Counted from the stretch's first letter, positions 20,019-28,992 are shown. The stretch: 64,000 nucleotides of DNA from Clostridium sp. AM34-11AC (GCF_003435375.1 NZ_QWGL01000002.1:1-64000); one strand, 5' to 3'. A program made the numbers and translations. The notes: generated by a model from the sequence alone, not told the origin.

Positions 20019-20972
20019 ATGACGAAAGTAAAGAGAAACTTTAAAGACAGCCTTTTCCGACTGGTGTTTCATGGGAAGGAGGAGTTACTGAGCCTGTATA
20101 ACGCAGTAAACGGAAGTTCGTATACGAATGCGGACGATCTGGAGATTAATACGCTGGAAGATGTGGTGTATATGGGGATGAAAAATGATGTCTCATTCTT
20201 GTTTGCACATTATCTGAATTTGTATGAAGCCCAGAGTACCAGTAATCCAAACATGCCATTGAGGGGAACCATATATTTTGGAGATCTGCTAAAGGGATGG
20301 ATAGAAAGCAACCATCTTGATATGTATTCCGAAAAGCAGATCATGATCCCAAAGCCGAAGTTTCTTGTCTTTTATAACGGTTTAAAGAAGGAACCGGAAA
20401 GAAGGATTCTCCGGCTGTCAGATTCATTTGAAGGCGGGCAGGATGAGGAGGCAGCGCTGGAATGCACTGCGATCGTGTTAAATATCAATTATGGATACAA
20501 TCAGGAATTAATGGAAAAGTGCCAGACACTGCACGATTATTCTTGTTTTGTGGAAAATGTGAGACAGGGAGTCCGTGCCGGAAAAACATTGGAGGAAGCT
20601 GTAGATGAAGCAATCAGTAAGTCCTTGAAAGAGGGCGTGTTGAAGGATCTTTTAAAGAAAAACAGAGCGGAGGTGCGAAACGTGGTATTGACAGAATATA
20701 ACGAAGAGCTGCATCTGAAAAATGTGAGAGAATGTGGGTATGAAGAAGGATACGATAATGGATATGATAGCGGACTCGATCAGGGACGTAGGCAGAAAGA
20801 GATTGACTTAATTGTAAAAAAAGTCCGGAAAGGTCAGTCTCTGGAACAGATTGCAGATGCTTTAGAGACATCAGCAGATCAATTGAAGGAAATCTACAAG
20901 GCAGTGGTGAAAGCAGCGCCGGAGTATGATCTTGAGAAAATTAAGGGAGAGTTGAAAATAAATAACCGTTAA
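20019..20972 (+). CDS. Rpn family recombination-promoting nuclease / putative transposase (copy B)
   Basis: A 317-residue protein of the PD-(D/E)XK superfamily related to RpnA-E of E. coli (transposase_31-like), which cleave DNA and promote RecA-independent recombination. The N-terminal half has the family pattern: FKDSLFRLVF, an aspartate in MKNDVSFLF and the ExQ motif in LYEAQS. The C-terminal part carries glycine/tyrosine-rich YEEGYDNGYDSGLDQGRRQ and a helical tail. AAAGGAG precedes ATG 20019; the frame is open further upstream, but no ribosome site is there. It is the intact member of a duplicated pair (fragment at 18403). Confidence 0.85.
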   Translation: MTKVKRNFKDSLFRLVFHGKEELLSLYNAVNGSSYTNADDLEINTLEDVVYMGMKNDVSFLFAHYLNLYEAQSTSNPNMPLRGTIYFGDLLKGWIESNHLDMYSEKQIMIPKPKFLVFYNGLKKEPERRILRLSDSFEGGQDEEAALECTAIVLNINYGYNQELMEKCQTLHDYSCFVENVRQGVRAGKTLEEAVDEAISKSLKEGVLKDLLKKNRAEVRNVVLTEYNEELHLKNVRECGYEEGYDNGYDSGLDQGRRQKEIDLIVKKVRKGQSLEQIADALETSADQLKEIYKAVVKAAPEYDLEKIKGELKINNR

Positions 20973-21096
20973 CTGACTATAAAAAGCTACAGAAAAATTT
21001 CTAACAGGTTTCTTTTATGAAGATACAGCAAAAAACAGGCAGAACCTATCATCTTGATAAGTCCTGCCTATTTTCTCTATATGAGAAAAGAAGTTG

Positions 21097-21640
21097 GCTT
21101 TTACGGATCGTATGCGAGAACATTTATCTTGAATGTGAGACAGTGCTTTGTAACGCAGCTTCCGGTGTTGTCGCTGCCGATCAGATTGATGGTTCTGCCT
21201 TTAATGTGTTCTTGCGCACTTTTAATTTTATCTTGTAGAAATTGTCTGCTTTATCGCAACATACCCATGTCTTATGGAGAATAGTCACGTTACGGCTGCA
21301 CTCTAAGGTGAGCTATATTGCTGCCTCTGCAATGGAGGTACTGTTTGCGACCGGTTCGTGGAGAACTTGAATGTTGTTGTCATGGTATGTTTTACGTCAA
21401 GAACGTCGAAATCGGCACCGTGACGAACGATAACTTTTAAGTTCGGGTTTGGCTCGATCACTTTGCGAGTGGTTGATGTGATACGAACGATCATAGTATA
21501 CGGCTGACCTTCATGGAAATCAGTGAGAACATCAGCGGTCTCGAAAACGCGGCCGTAGATAATTATATTATGGCCTGTATCTTCAAGAGGCGTGCGGCTT
21601 TCGGACATAATTTCCTGTGACAGTAAATTTTCCAACCCAT
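21097..21640 (-). pseudogene. 2-Hydroxyacid dehydrogenase gene remnant (copy B)
   Basis: Matches the N-terminal half of the intact gene at 18661-19689, including MSE-R-LED-GH, NPNLKVIVRHGA and LDVK. It has a single-base deletion right after the start region, further frameshifts near codon 84, and lacks the last 165 or so codons. The deletion joins it at about 21097 to the hairpin downstream of the Rpn gene. The NAD motif and catalytic histidine are lost. Not expected to be functional. Confidence 0.88.
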
Positions 21641-21804
21641 GTTCCTATAATGAAACATCTTTGATAAGCTGTTTTTCGCTGTTTTTATTATAGTGGGAAG
21701 TGTTCGCAAAATAAAACAATCTGTTTTTAGTAAGATTGAAAAGGTAATGTTGTTGAATTGAAAAAAATCACTGGTACGTCATTATACAAGTGGGTCAGCT
21801 TTGC

Positions 21805-22770
21805 TTAAGAAATCGACTTCATCGCCATCGCGTAGGAATAAAATTCCTGTGTGATGGCTTTTTTCATGCCTTCAGCATAGTGGGGCAGGATCAGGTCATT
21901 GCGGTAGACCAGGGAGATATCGATTTTTGAGAAAGAGTGGTTCATCCTCAGACAATGGCAGTTCTCTGGCCAAGTGATCGCCCCTTTTTTATGATCAAAA
22001 AGGATCATCGGAGACAGGAAAGCGGCTCCCTGGGCAGAACAGGCGAGTTGATAGATGATGTTCTGGTCAGATGCCTCGAGAATTGTCTTAGGCATGATTC
22101 CACAACGATCATAGGCGCGTTCTAAAAGAGAACGGATTCGGTTGTCCGAAGCGAGGAGGAGGATTGGAAAGTCTTTGAGATCAGAGACATCAAGACCTTC
22201 GATGGCACTTTTATTTAAAAGTTCCTGCCAGTGATTCGGGCAGCATTCCTTCAGAATATTATCGTGGATCAGACAGAAAAGGTATTCGGACGCTAAAGGG
22301 ATCATATTTAGATTAGATGCAGTTGGAACATCAACACCGATGAAAAGATCGAGCTTTCCAGCCTGAAGAGAGTCAGCCATTTTCAGAGTATAAGACTGAC
22401 GAAGATCCAGAGAAACATTTGGGTAGGCGTTGTGGTATCGCTCCCAGATTCCCGGAAAGAATACCTGGATCCGCTGCCTTGACATTCCAAGAACAAGATG
22501 ACCGGAACATTCGGCGGAGAGATCCGCCAGGGATGCCATCATCTGGGATTCATTTCGCAGCATCTGTTTTGAGTAAAAAAGCATAGTCTCCCCGGCAGGT
22601 GTGAGCTTCAGATATGGTTTTCGCTGAAACAGCTCCACTCCATATTCCTCTTCTAGGCGCTTGATCGAGCCGGAGAGGGACTGCTGTGTGATATGAAGAG
22701 ATTCGGATGCTTTTGTAAAATTCATTTCTTCCGCAAGTGCTACAAAGTACTGACATGTTTTAAGGTTCAT
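21805..22770 (-). CDS. LysR family transcriptional regulator
   Basis: A 321-residue LysR-type regulator: N-terminal winged helix-turn-helix (MNLKTCQYFVALAEEMNFTKASESLHITQQSLSG region, residues 1-60) and a C-terminal ligand-binding domain with periplasmic-binding-protein fold. ATG 22770 is used because GGAGG lies directly upstream; an in-frame GTG four codons earlier overlaps that site. It is divergent from the aldolase-dehydrogenase-carrier-amidohydrolase genes, the classic arrangement for a LysR protein controlling its neighbours. An inverted repeat lies between them. Confidence 0.92.
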   Translation of the reverse strand: MNLKTCQYFVALAEEMNFTKASESLHITQQSLSGSIKRLEEEYGVELFQRKPYLKLTPAGETMLFYSKQMLRNESQMMASLADLSAECSGHLVLGMSRQRIQVFFPGIWERYHNAYPNVSLDLRQSYTLKMADSLQAGKLDLFIGVDVPTASNLNMIPLASEYLFCLIHDNILKECCPNHWQELLNKSAIEGLDVSDLKDFPILLLASDNRIRSLLERAYDRCGIMPKTILEASDQNIIYQLACSAQGAAFLSPMILFDHKKGAITWPENCHCLRMNHSFSKIDISLVYRNDLILPHYAEGMKKAITQEFYSYAMAMKSIS

Positions 22771-22823
22771 AGATGCCTCCACAGGAAAATGCTGTTTAAA
22801 ATTAAAAATATAACTGTTGGAAA

Positions 22824-22845
22824 ACTGTCATAACTGTATGATAGT
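22824..22845. promoter_or_regulatory. Candidate LysR operator
   Basis: ACTGTCATA (22824-22832) and TATGATAGT (22837-22845) form an inverted repeat with one mismatch and a 4-bp centre. It lies in the 135-bp divergent gap between the LysR gene and the aldolase gene. Confidence 0.5.
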
Positions 22846-22905
22846 ATAAAAACAACAAGAAATCCAGTATATTTTACAGCAAATTAACGAAAGGAAGTAT
22901 TTGTG

Positions 22906-23904
22906 ATGGTTAGATTGATGGACTGTACTTTGAGAGACGGTGCAAATGTAGTAGGAAAAGGGTTTGACGCGGAGATCACAAAGATCGTTCTGGATATCCT
23001 GACAGAGAGCAATGTTCCGATTATTGAATTCGGAAACGCAGGCGGAATCGGAGCTTATGAGGTTGCGGGATTCACAAACGCCCTGACTGACATGGAGTAT
23101 CTGGATCTGGTACAGCCGTATCTGGGAAAATCAGAGATCGGCATGTTCTTAAACGCAAAGAGATTCCGCGAACCGAATGTTGAGCTTGCGGCATCCAAGG
23201 GAATGAAGTTCTTGCGCTGTGGTGCTGATGCCGGGGATGCGAGAAAGATCTCAGAAGTTCCGGTAAAAACGATCAAGAAATGCGGAATGAAAGCGTACTA
23301 CTCCGCAATGAAAGCATATCTTCTCACTCCGGAAGAACTGGCGGAGGAAGCGAAGTTCTTGGAGTCCATCGGACTTGACGAATTTACGATCATGGATTCC
23401 GCCGGAACTATGATGCCGGATGACGTAAAGAGAGCAACGGAGTGTTGCAAGAACGCGGTTAAGATCCCGGTGGCTTTCCATTGTCACAATAACCTTGGAC
23501 TTTCCGCAGCAAATGCCATCGCTGCCTATGAGAGCGGAGCAGATATTTTAGACTGCGGTCTTATGGGAATGGCGAGAAGCGCAGGAAACCTTCCGACAGA
23601 GGCAGCTGTGGCATTTATGCAGAAATACGGGGAGTTCAAGGATATTGACCTTTACGCGATGTTAAACGGAATCGACCAGAGACTTCTTCCGGCAATGGAA
23701 AAGCACTCCTACCATGACGCGATCCCGCCGTACGACCTGATCCTCGGCGTATCCGGAGCGCATTCCAGCTTCGGAAAGACTTTCAAGGCGGTCGCAAAAG
23801 ATACAGGCGTTGATCTCTATAAACTGATCGTTGAGGTCAGCAAGATCAACAGAAAGAATCCGAGCGAAGATCTCATGAGAGAAGTGGCAGAGAAAATCAA
23901 ATAA
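22906..23904 (+). CDS. DRE-TIM metallolyase (4-hydroxy-2-oxovalerate aldolase / HMG-CoA lyase-like)
   Basis: A 332-residue TIM-barrel aldolase. The signature MDCTLRDG near the N-terminus and the metal-binding HCHNNLG with the following ANAIAAYESGAD-LDCGL-GMARSAGN are those of the 4-hydroxy-2-oxovalerate aldolase (DmpG/MhpE) and related lyases. These cleave or form a carbon-carbon bond at a 2-oxoacid, using a divalent metal. ATG 22906 follows AAGGAAG; a GTG one codon earlier is possible. The usual partner acetaldehyde dehydrogenase is absent, and a dehydrogenase follows after 15 nt, so the true substrate may differ from hydroxy-oxovalerate. Confidence 0.85.
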   Translation: MVRLMDCTLRDGANVVGKGFDAEITKIVLDILTESNVPIIEFGNAGGIGAYEVAGFTNALTDMEYLDLVQPYLGKSEIGMFLNAKRFREPNVELAASKGMKFLRCGADAGDARKISEVPVKTIKKCGMKAYYSAMKAYLLTPEELAEEAKFLESIGLDEFTIMDSAGTMMPDDVKRATECCKNAVKIPVAFHCHNNLGLSAANAIAAYESGADILDCGLMGMARSAGNLPTEAAVAFMQKYGEFKDIDLYAMLNGIDQRLLPAMEKHSYHDAIPPYDLILGVSGAHSSFGKTFKAVAKDTGVDLYKLIVEVSKINRKNPSEDLMREVAEKIK

Positions 23905-23919
23905 AAAGAGGGAAAAAAC

Positions 23920-24903
23920 GTGAAAGTAGCAATCGTAGGAACATATCCGGCAGGGACATTTGAAAAGTTTAAAAATTATTTTGCCGAAAAGCCGGAAATT
24001 GAAGTGGTCGAAGTTGATACGCAGGAGAAATTTGACGCACTGACAGAGGCAGACGCCATCGTTCTTCGAATTTTAAAAATGCCGAAAGAAGTAGTCGCAA
24101 GGATCAAAGGATTAAAGATGATCATGCGCTGGGGAGCCGGCTTTGATTCGGTTGACATTGAAGAAGCAGGAAAACATGGAATTTATGTCTGCAATACTCC
24201 AGGTGCAAATGCTTATGCTGTGGCGGAGCTTACGGTGGCATTGATGTTAGCAGTCGGAAGAAAACTGATCTGCCATGACCGTGCGATTCATCAGGGGGAG
24301 TGGAGTAAGAACACATTTTTAAATCTGACGAGAACTTTAAACAATAAGGTCGTCGGCATCATCGGCGGAGGAAATATCGGTCGTCAGGTGGCAGCCAGGG
24401 TACAGGCCTTTGGATCTATAGTCCAGTATTACGATCCGTTCCGCTTACCGGAGGAGATGGAAGAAAAACTGCATATGAAATATGTAGGACTTGAGGAACT
24501 GATCCGTACAAGCGATGTGATCACTCTTCATGTACCGCTCATGGATTCTACGCGTCATATGATCGGTGAGAAAGAGATCGAAAAAATGAAGAACGGCGCG
24601 ATCCTCATCAATGTTGCGAGAGGTGGGCTTATGGATGATGAGGCAGTCGTGAAGGCAGTGAACTCCGGAAAACTTTCCGGTGCCGGAATCGACTGTGTGG
24701 AGGAAGAACCGGCAAAACCGGGCAATCCGATTCTCGAAAATCCGAACATTATCGTGACACCACATGTAGGCGGCGGTTCCGCGGATATTTCTGATGTCAT
24801 GTTCCCGATGATCACAGGAAATATTGAGCTGCTGGCAATTGGAAAAGAGTTGAAGTATGTGGTGAATAAACAGTATTTGGAAGGCAACAATAAAAAATTG
24901 TAA
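23920..24903 (+). CDS. D-2-hydroxyacid dehydrogenase (second, non-duplicated)
   Basis: A 327-residue NAD-dependent dehydrogenase of the D-isomer-specific family, only distantly similar to the enzyme at 18661. It has GGGNIG (149-154), arginine in NVARGG, glutamate in VEEEP and histidine in TPHVGGG. GTG start with GAGGGAA upstream. It lies 15 nt after the aldolase and is likely co-transcribed, which suggests it reduces a 2-oxoacid product or oxidises a hydroxyacid precursor in the same pathway. Confidence 0.9.
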   Translation: MKVAIVGTYPAGTFEKFKNYFAEKPEIEVVEVDTQEKFDALTEADAIVLRILKMPKEVVARIKGLKMIMRWGAGFDSVDIEEAGKHGIYVCNTPGANAYAVAELTVALMLAVGRKLICHDRAIHQGEWSKNTFLNLTRTLNNKVVGIIGGGNIGRQVAARVQAFGSIVQYYDPFRLPEEMEEKLHMKYVGLEELIRTSDVITLHVPLMDSTRHMIGEKEIEKMKNGAILINVARGGLMDDEAVVKAVNSGKLSGAGIDCVEEEPAKPGNPILENPNIIVTPHVGGGSADISDVMFPMITGNIELLAIGKELKYVVNKQYLEGNNKKL

Positions 24904-24924
24904 AAACGCTCTTTTTTATTGTTG
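24885..24924 (+). terminator. AT-rich hairpin overlapping the end of the dehydrogenase gene
   Basis: CAACAATAAAAAA (24885-24897) pairs with TTTTTTATTGTTG (24912-24924). The stem is long but almost all A-T, so it may act as a weak terminator separating this gene from the carrier gene. Confidence 0.45.
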
Positions 24925-24955
24925 GATATTATGATTCCTGTTTAATATTATTATG

Positions 24956-24971
24956 TTGTAAGTATTTACAA
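24956..24971. promoter_or_regulatory. Perfect 16-bp palindrome upstream of the DASS carrier gene
   Basis: TTGTAA-GTAT-TTACAA. A possible promoter, TTGGAT (24922-24927), 18-bp spacer, TATTAT (24946-24951), would place the transcript start inside this palindrome. That is consistent with an operator, leaving a leader of about 200 nt before the gene. Confidence 0.45.
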
Positions 24972-25164
24972 ACAATTTGCAAATGATTCACAGATAAAAA
25001 ATAAATTAAACAGATAGCAGAAACAATAGGGGGAAAATCAAATATTAAATGGCGTATTGGTGGGTCAATAGCCTACGGGGACTTATATCTAATTACTTTA
25101 CTTTTCGCGCAATAGGAACTGATTGCGCAAAGGTATCACTGAAAATGAAATTGGAGGGAAACAA

Positions 25165-26418
25165 ATGAATCCTATGGTATTAGCTTTGCTCATTATGGGC
25201 GTTACAATTCTTTGCTTTATTTTCGAACCTCTGCCGTTAGTTGTTGTCAGCATTACAGCATCTCTGGTCTATGCCTTCACAGGTCTGATCGACATGAACG
25301 CTGTGTTTGCCAGCTATGGTACGACTACAAATATCCTGATGATTGCGATGATGGTGATCGGAGCTTCACTGTTTCATTCGGGAATCAGTGAGCTCATTGG
25401 CTCCAAGATGGCATCGGTGATCGGAAAGAGTGAGAAAAAAGCAATTCTGGTTACTATGCTCGCATCCTGCGTACTCAGTTCGTTCTGCACAAACATTGGT
25501 GTAATGACGGCTCTGGCTCCATTAGTCACAGCTATGTGTCTGGCTGCCGGAATTGCTCCCAGCAAGGTGCTTCTTTCTCTGCTGTTTGGTGCCCAGCTTG
25601 GCGGTTTTAATACCCTGGTAGGTGTTCCATCTAACATTTTATCCAGTGGTCTCTTGGAGAGTGCCGGATATAAAGGCTTTGGCATGTTTGACATTACCCC
25701 CTTCGGTCTGGTATTGTGTGTAGTGGGAGCAATCTATTTTGCGCTGGCTGGTTCCAAGTTTCTGCGTGATACCGGTTATATTCCTGAGTTTGCCCAGACA
25801 GAGAGAAAACCTCTGGATAAAAGAAAAGCAATCATTTCCTGTGTGACCCTGTTTTGCGTTCTGGTACTGTGTGCACTGAGACTGGATGCACTTCCAATGC
25901 ATATTGCAGCTGTGATCGGAGCTCTGATCATCGTAGGAACAAGATGTATGACCGTGCAGGAAGCTTTCCGTGCGATCGACTGGAACTGCCTCTTCCTGAT
26001 GGGCTCCCTGTCTGCTGTATCTACCGGTCTGCAGAATAGTGGATTTGGAAATGTGGTAGCGGATTTCGCACTGAAGATTCTTGGAGACAACCCAAGTCCG
26101 CTTCTGATCACGACGATTTTATTCGTTTCTGTTGCAGTACTGACACAGCTGATTTCGAATACGGCGACCATCCTGCTGTTTATGCCGATTGCAATCTCGG
26201 TTGCTGAAGCAATTGGGGTCAATCCGGCTTCCGTTGCCATGGTAGTCTGCCTGGCAGGTGCTGCTTCCTATGCGACTCCGTTTGCGGCTCCTCAGAATAT
26301 GCTGGCAGCAGGCTGGACGAATTATAAGTTTATGGACTATATAAAAATTGGTACACCGATGGTAGTGCTTACATATATCGCGGTTGCTATCCTGATTCCT
26401 GTATTTATGCCGTATTAA
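25165..26418 (+). CDS. SLC13/DASS-type anion carrier
   Basis: A 417-residue integral membrane protein with about eleven hydrophobic segments. It belongs to the divalent-anion:sodium symporter / ArsB-NhaD (ion transporter) superfamily. Typical features are two repeats each with a re-entrant hairpin: N-terminal SFCTNIGVMTALAPLV and C-terminal LISNTATILLFMPIA, the SNTA-type motif seen in dicarboxylate carriers. ATG 25165 follows GGAGGG. It sits between 2-oxoacid/hydroxyacid enzymes and an amidohydrolase, so it probably imports the substrate of this module. Codon choice looks less biased than in the housekeeping genes, judged by eye. Confidence 0.85.
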   Translation: MNPMVLALLIMGVTILCFIFEPLPLVVVSITASLVYAFTGLIDMNAVFASYGTTTNILMIAMMVIGASLFHSGISELIGSKMASVIGKSEKKAILVTMLASCVLSSFCTNIGVMTALAPLVTAMCLAAGIAPSKVLLSLLFGAQLGGFNTLVGVPSNILSSGLLESAGYKGFGMFDITPFGLVLCVVGAIYFALAGSKFLRDTGYIPEFAQTERKPLDKRKAIISCVTLFCVLVLCALRLDALPMHIAAVIGALIIVGTRCMTVQEAFRAIDWNCLFLMGSLSAVSTGLQNSGFGNVVADFALKILGDNPSPLLITTILFVSVAVLTQLISNTATILLFMPIAISVAEAIGVNPASVAMVVCLAGAASYATPFAAPQNMLAAGWTNYKFMDYIKIGTPMVVLTYIAVAILIPVFMPY

Positions 26419-26463
26419 AATGGATATCTTCTCAGAGTGTATCTGTGGAAAGGATTGTAATTT

Positions 26464-27324
26464 ATGAACCATATTTTGCAAGGAGCATATGATCTGCATA
26501 TACATGTAGCTCCGGATGTTATTCAAAGAAAATGCAACGATCTGGAATTGGCAGAGAAAGTTCGGGATGCTGGAATGAAGGGCTGTGTCATCAAATGTCA
26601 TTATTTTGAAACAGCGGCGCGGGCTGCTTTGCTTCGCAGTCAGTTCCCTGAATTGGAAATTGCAGGCGGTTTGGCCTTAAATCTGTCCGTAGGCGGGATC
26701 AATCCCTATGCAGTGGAGCGTTTTGGACAAATGGGCGGCGGAATTTTGTGGTTTCCTACTATGGATGCTCGGGCATTTCAGACTTACAAGCATAAGGAAG
26801 ACCCTGACTTTGACGGATCTTCATACTTGGTGGCCACTGACGGGCAGGGAACACTGCTGCCTGAGACGGCAGAAGTATTAAAACTGGCTGAAAAATACCA
26901 TATGGTCGTGGCTACCGGTCATCTCAGTCCGGAAGAAGGATTGTGTATTCTGCGCGAAGCCAGATGTTTGGGTGTGGAGCACACGATCGTGACCCATGTG
27001 GAACATCCGGCGATGCAGTACACCGACGAGCAGCAGCTTGAGGCGGTGAGACTTGGGGCGATGATCGAACACAGCTATAATAATGCCTGGTTTGGTCGCT
27101 GCACCTTACTGGAAATTGTCCGACAGATTCGGGTTGTGGGATGTGAACACGTTATTATGAGCACTGATTTTGGTCAGGTGAATGCACCATTCAGTGTTGA
27201 TGGTCTGCGAGAGTATGCCGAAAAACTGAAAGAGTATGGTTTTTCTGATGATGAGTTACATACCATGTTATGCCGCAATCCCGGTGCAGTGCTTTCTGGT
27301 ATCGTAAAGAAAGAGGTCATCTAA
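26464..27324 (+). CDS. Amidohydrolase-superfamily TIM-barrel hydrolase (DUF6282-like)
   Basis: A 286-residue metal-dependent hydrolase. Metal-ligand motifs of the amidohydrolase fold are visible in order: DLHIHVAPD (HxH, residues 10-18), KCHYF (about 44), ATGHLS (about 145), VTHVEHP (about 178) and STDFG (about 238). It resembles proteins I recall as DUF6282, often found beside RraA-type aldolases and hydroxyacid dehydrogenases; this was not checked. It starts 45 nt after the carrier gene and is followed by a strong terminator, so it ends the operon. It may open a lactone, cyclic amide or other cyclic substrate. Confidence 0.75.
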   Translation: MNHILQGAYDLHIHVAPDVIQRKCNDLELAEKVRDAGMKGCVIKCHYFETAARAALLRSQFPELEIAGGLALNLSVGGINPYAVERFGQMGGGILWFPTMDARAFQTYKHKEDPDFDGSSYLVATDGQGTLLPETAEVLKLAEKYHMVVATGHLSPEEGLCILREARCLGVEHTIVTHVEHPAMQYTDEQQLEAVRLGAMIEHSYNNAWFGRCTLLEIVRQIRVVGCEHVIMSTDFGQVNAPFSVDGLREYAEKLKEYGFSDDELHTMLCRNPGAVLSGIVKKEVI

Positions 27325-27392
27325 GAGGAACGTTCCTGATTGACCGCATTGTTATATCTTTGTGTATTCTTCAGAAAGGAAAGAAATAGAAG

Positions 27393-27443
27393 AAAATGCT
27401 CTGGTGCTTCTGCCTTGCGGCGGAGAGTTCCAGAGCATTTTTT
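27393..27443 (+). terminator. Terminator of the aldolase-carrier-amidohydrolase unit
   Basis: AAAATGCTCTGG (27393-27404) pairs with CCAGAGCATTTT (27430-27441) and ends in TTTTTT. Confidence 0.9.
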
Positions 27444-27717
27444 GATAGTCATATATCTTGATAGATGAAAGAGAGTATTTGGCAGGTGCCGCGGCTCCTG
27501 CATCTCTTTTTAATCCGTAGGGTGTGTAGTTGCAGCGAAATTTACCACCTCAAATAGTCTTTAATATATCTGAGAAACCAGTTTGCGATGTAGTAATACT
27601 ATAGGTATTTAACTATGTACAGGCAATAAATTCACGATGGGAAATGTTTGATTAAAACTGATAAATGCGATTACCTCATTTCTGAGTCCGGAATACTTTA
27701 GTTATTCTGACTTTTGT
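27444..27717. other. Intergenic region with no recognisable feature
   Basis: AT-rich sequence between two convergent genes, following the terminator. No credible open frame, RNA or repeat was seen. Confidence 0.5.
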
Positions 27718-28668
27718 CTAGTTCGGCCGAACCTTCGCGATCCCATCAAACACATCCTTCGTGATCTCAATAAAATCATGGGCATACTCCGGAAGGAAAC
27801 GTTCTTTGTGGTAGGCAAGGACCAGCCGGTGGTTGATCAGTGATTTTTTCAGCGCGAGTGGAAACGCATTGGCATCCGGGTGGGCAGCTAAGAGCGTTGG
27901 GAGACGCATCTGGGTGCAGAAGAATGCTCCATAATTATGCGGATACAGGGACATAAAAAGCTCTGTAGTCTGGGATTCCAGAAAAATATTCGGCTTTACC
28001 TTTGCGTCGAGAAAACATTGATCCAGAGTCTTTCGAAGCTTCATGGAGGAAGCTGGGAGCAGGAACGGAATTTTTGAAAAATGTGCCAGTTCCACGCCGC
28101 TTAAGGACTCCTCTTTTAATTTTTGCCAGGAATCGGGATAGTGGCGCTGCAAAAGCTCGTTGGAACAGACCAGGTAAATATGGTCGGTCAGAAGGGTGGA
28201 AGACTCCAGTTTGGGATTATCCTGATACATGACACCGATAAAAATATCAAGTTCCCCATTGTAGAGGCGTTCTTCCATTTTATTGGAGGATTCATTGCAG
28301 AGCTCGATCTTGATATTCGGCCATTTCGCGTAGAATCTCGGCAGAATCTCCGGAAGACAGATCTGTCCGCGGTAAGACGGGATACCGAGTTTCAGATTGC
28401 CGATGCTCTTTTCGGAGATGTCGGCGAGACGGTTCTGGAATTCATGTTCCTCGGCGAGGATCTTCACTGCAACAGCGTAGAGCTGTTCCCCTGCATAGGT
28501 GAGGGCGAGCTTTGGCTTCCGGTGAAAGAGCGGGACACCGTAGTACTGTTCCAGACGCTGGATATGCTGGCTTAGGTTCTGCTGGGAGATATAGAGCTTC
28601 TGGGCTGTGTTGGTGACGTGAAGCTCTTTTGCAAGTTCAACGAAATAGTACAAGCTGAGTAAATTCAT
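27718..28668 (-). CDS. LysR family transcriptional regulator (second)
   Basis: A 316-residue LysR-type regulator with the N-terminal helix-turn-helix (MNLLSLYYFVELAKELHVTN..., SQQNLSQHIQRLEQ) and an effector-binding domain. It is paralogous to the regulator at 21805. AAAGGG precedes the ATG. It is divergent from the RraA-type aldolase gene 437 bp away and is the best candidate to bind the ATAC-N7-GTAT palindromes in front of that gene and the symporter gene. Confidence 0.92.
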   Translation of the reverse strand: MNLLSLYYFVELAKELHVTNTAQKLYISQQNLSQHIQRLEQYYGVPLFHRKPKLALTYAGEQLYAVAVKILAEEHEFQNRLADISEKSIGNLKLGIPSYRGQICLPEILPRFYAKWPNIKIELCNESSNKMEERLYNGELDIFIGVMYQDNPKLESSTLLTDHIYLVCSNELLQRHYPDSWQKLKEESLSGVELAHFSKIPFLLPASSMKLRKTLDQCFLDAKVKPNIFLESQTTELFMSLYPHNYGAFFCTQMRLPTLLAAHPDANAFPLALKKSLINHRLVLAYHKERFLPEYAHDFIEITKDVFDGIAKVRPN

Positions 28669-28747
28669 AAAAAGACCCTTTCTATCTTTTGCAAGACGTA
28701 ACGATTCAGCGCCTTCATAGTTACGAGTAAAAATCTATTTTAAAACG

Positions 28748-28806
28748 ATCTACGCTCCGCTCAGGTCCGTGCTGGCTGTGTGCCACTGGTCCACAGCACC
28801 TGCGTC
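28748..28806 (-). repeat. Partial inverted copy of the roughly 200-bp intergenic repeat
   Basis: Its reverse complement contains GGTGCT, GTGGCACA, CAGCAC and GAGCGGAGCGTAGAT in the same order as the right-hand third of the elements at 45391 and 48588. It lies upstream of the second LysR gene. Confidence 0.6.
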
Positions 28807-28833
28807 GATGGGATTTTTGACTTCCGGCCTATG

Positions 28834-28882
28834 TTTTCTTACGGTCAGCGCAGCAAGTGTGCAGACCTACTGAACTGTTACT
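28834..28882 (+). repeat. Intergenic repeat ending CTGAACTGTTAC
   Basis: This 48-bp stretch is nearly identical (3 differences by eye) to 56985-57032, and is found inverted and diverged at 51204-51250. The shared core is TTTTCTTACGGTCAGCGC then GTG-GCAGACC-ACTGAAC. No coding potential. Confidence 0.8.
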
Positions 28883-28992
28883 GTAAAACAGCGTTTTGCG
28901 AAAAGACGGATTTTCCGCCAATACTTTCATTATATATATTGTTTATCGGGATGTAAAGTGAATAACAAAAAAATATTGTGAGAAGCAAATAA

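Larger units (their letters stand above)
18252..21777. repeat. Diverged tandem duplication: Rpn gene plus 2-hydroxyacid dehydrogenase gene
   Basis: Two copies of one module lie head to tail. Copy A is about 18252-19830 and copy B about 19869-21777. Both begin AAATATGCTAATATAAG and end near CTGGTACG. Each holds a plus-strand Rpn gene, a shared hairpin (CAGGCAG...CTGCCTG type), and a minus-strand dehydrogenase gene with its leader. Copy A lost most of the Rpn gene; copy B lost the C-terminal half of the dehydrogenase and gained frameshifts. Confidence 0.88.

Noticed and set aside
21017..21284. Plus-strand open frames of 73-76 codons in copy B
   Set aside because: They are antisense to the dehydrogenase remnant and the shared hairpin; equivalent frames occur antisense to the intact copy.
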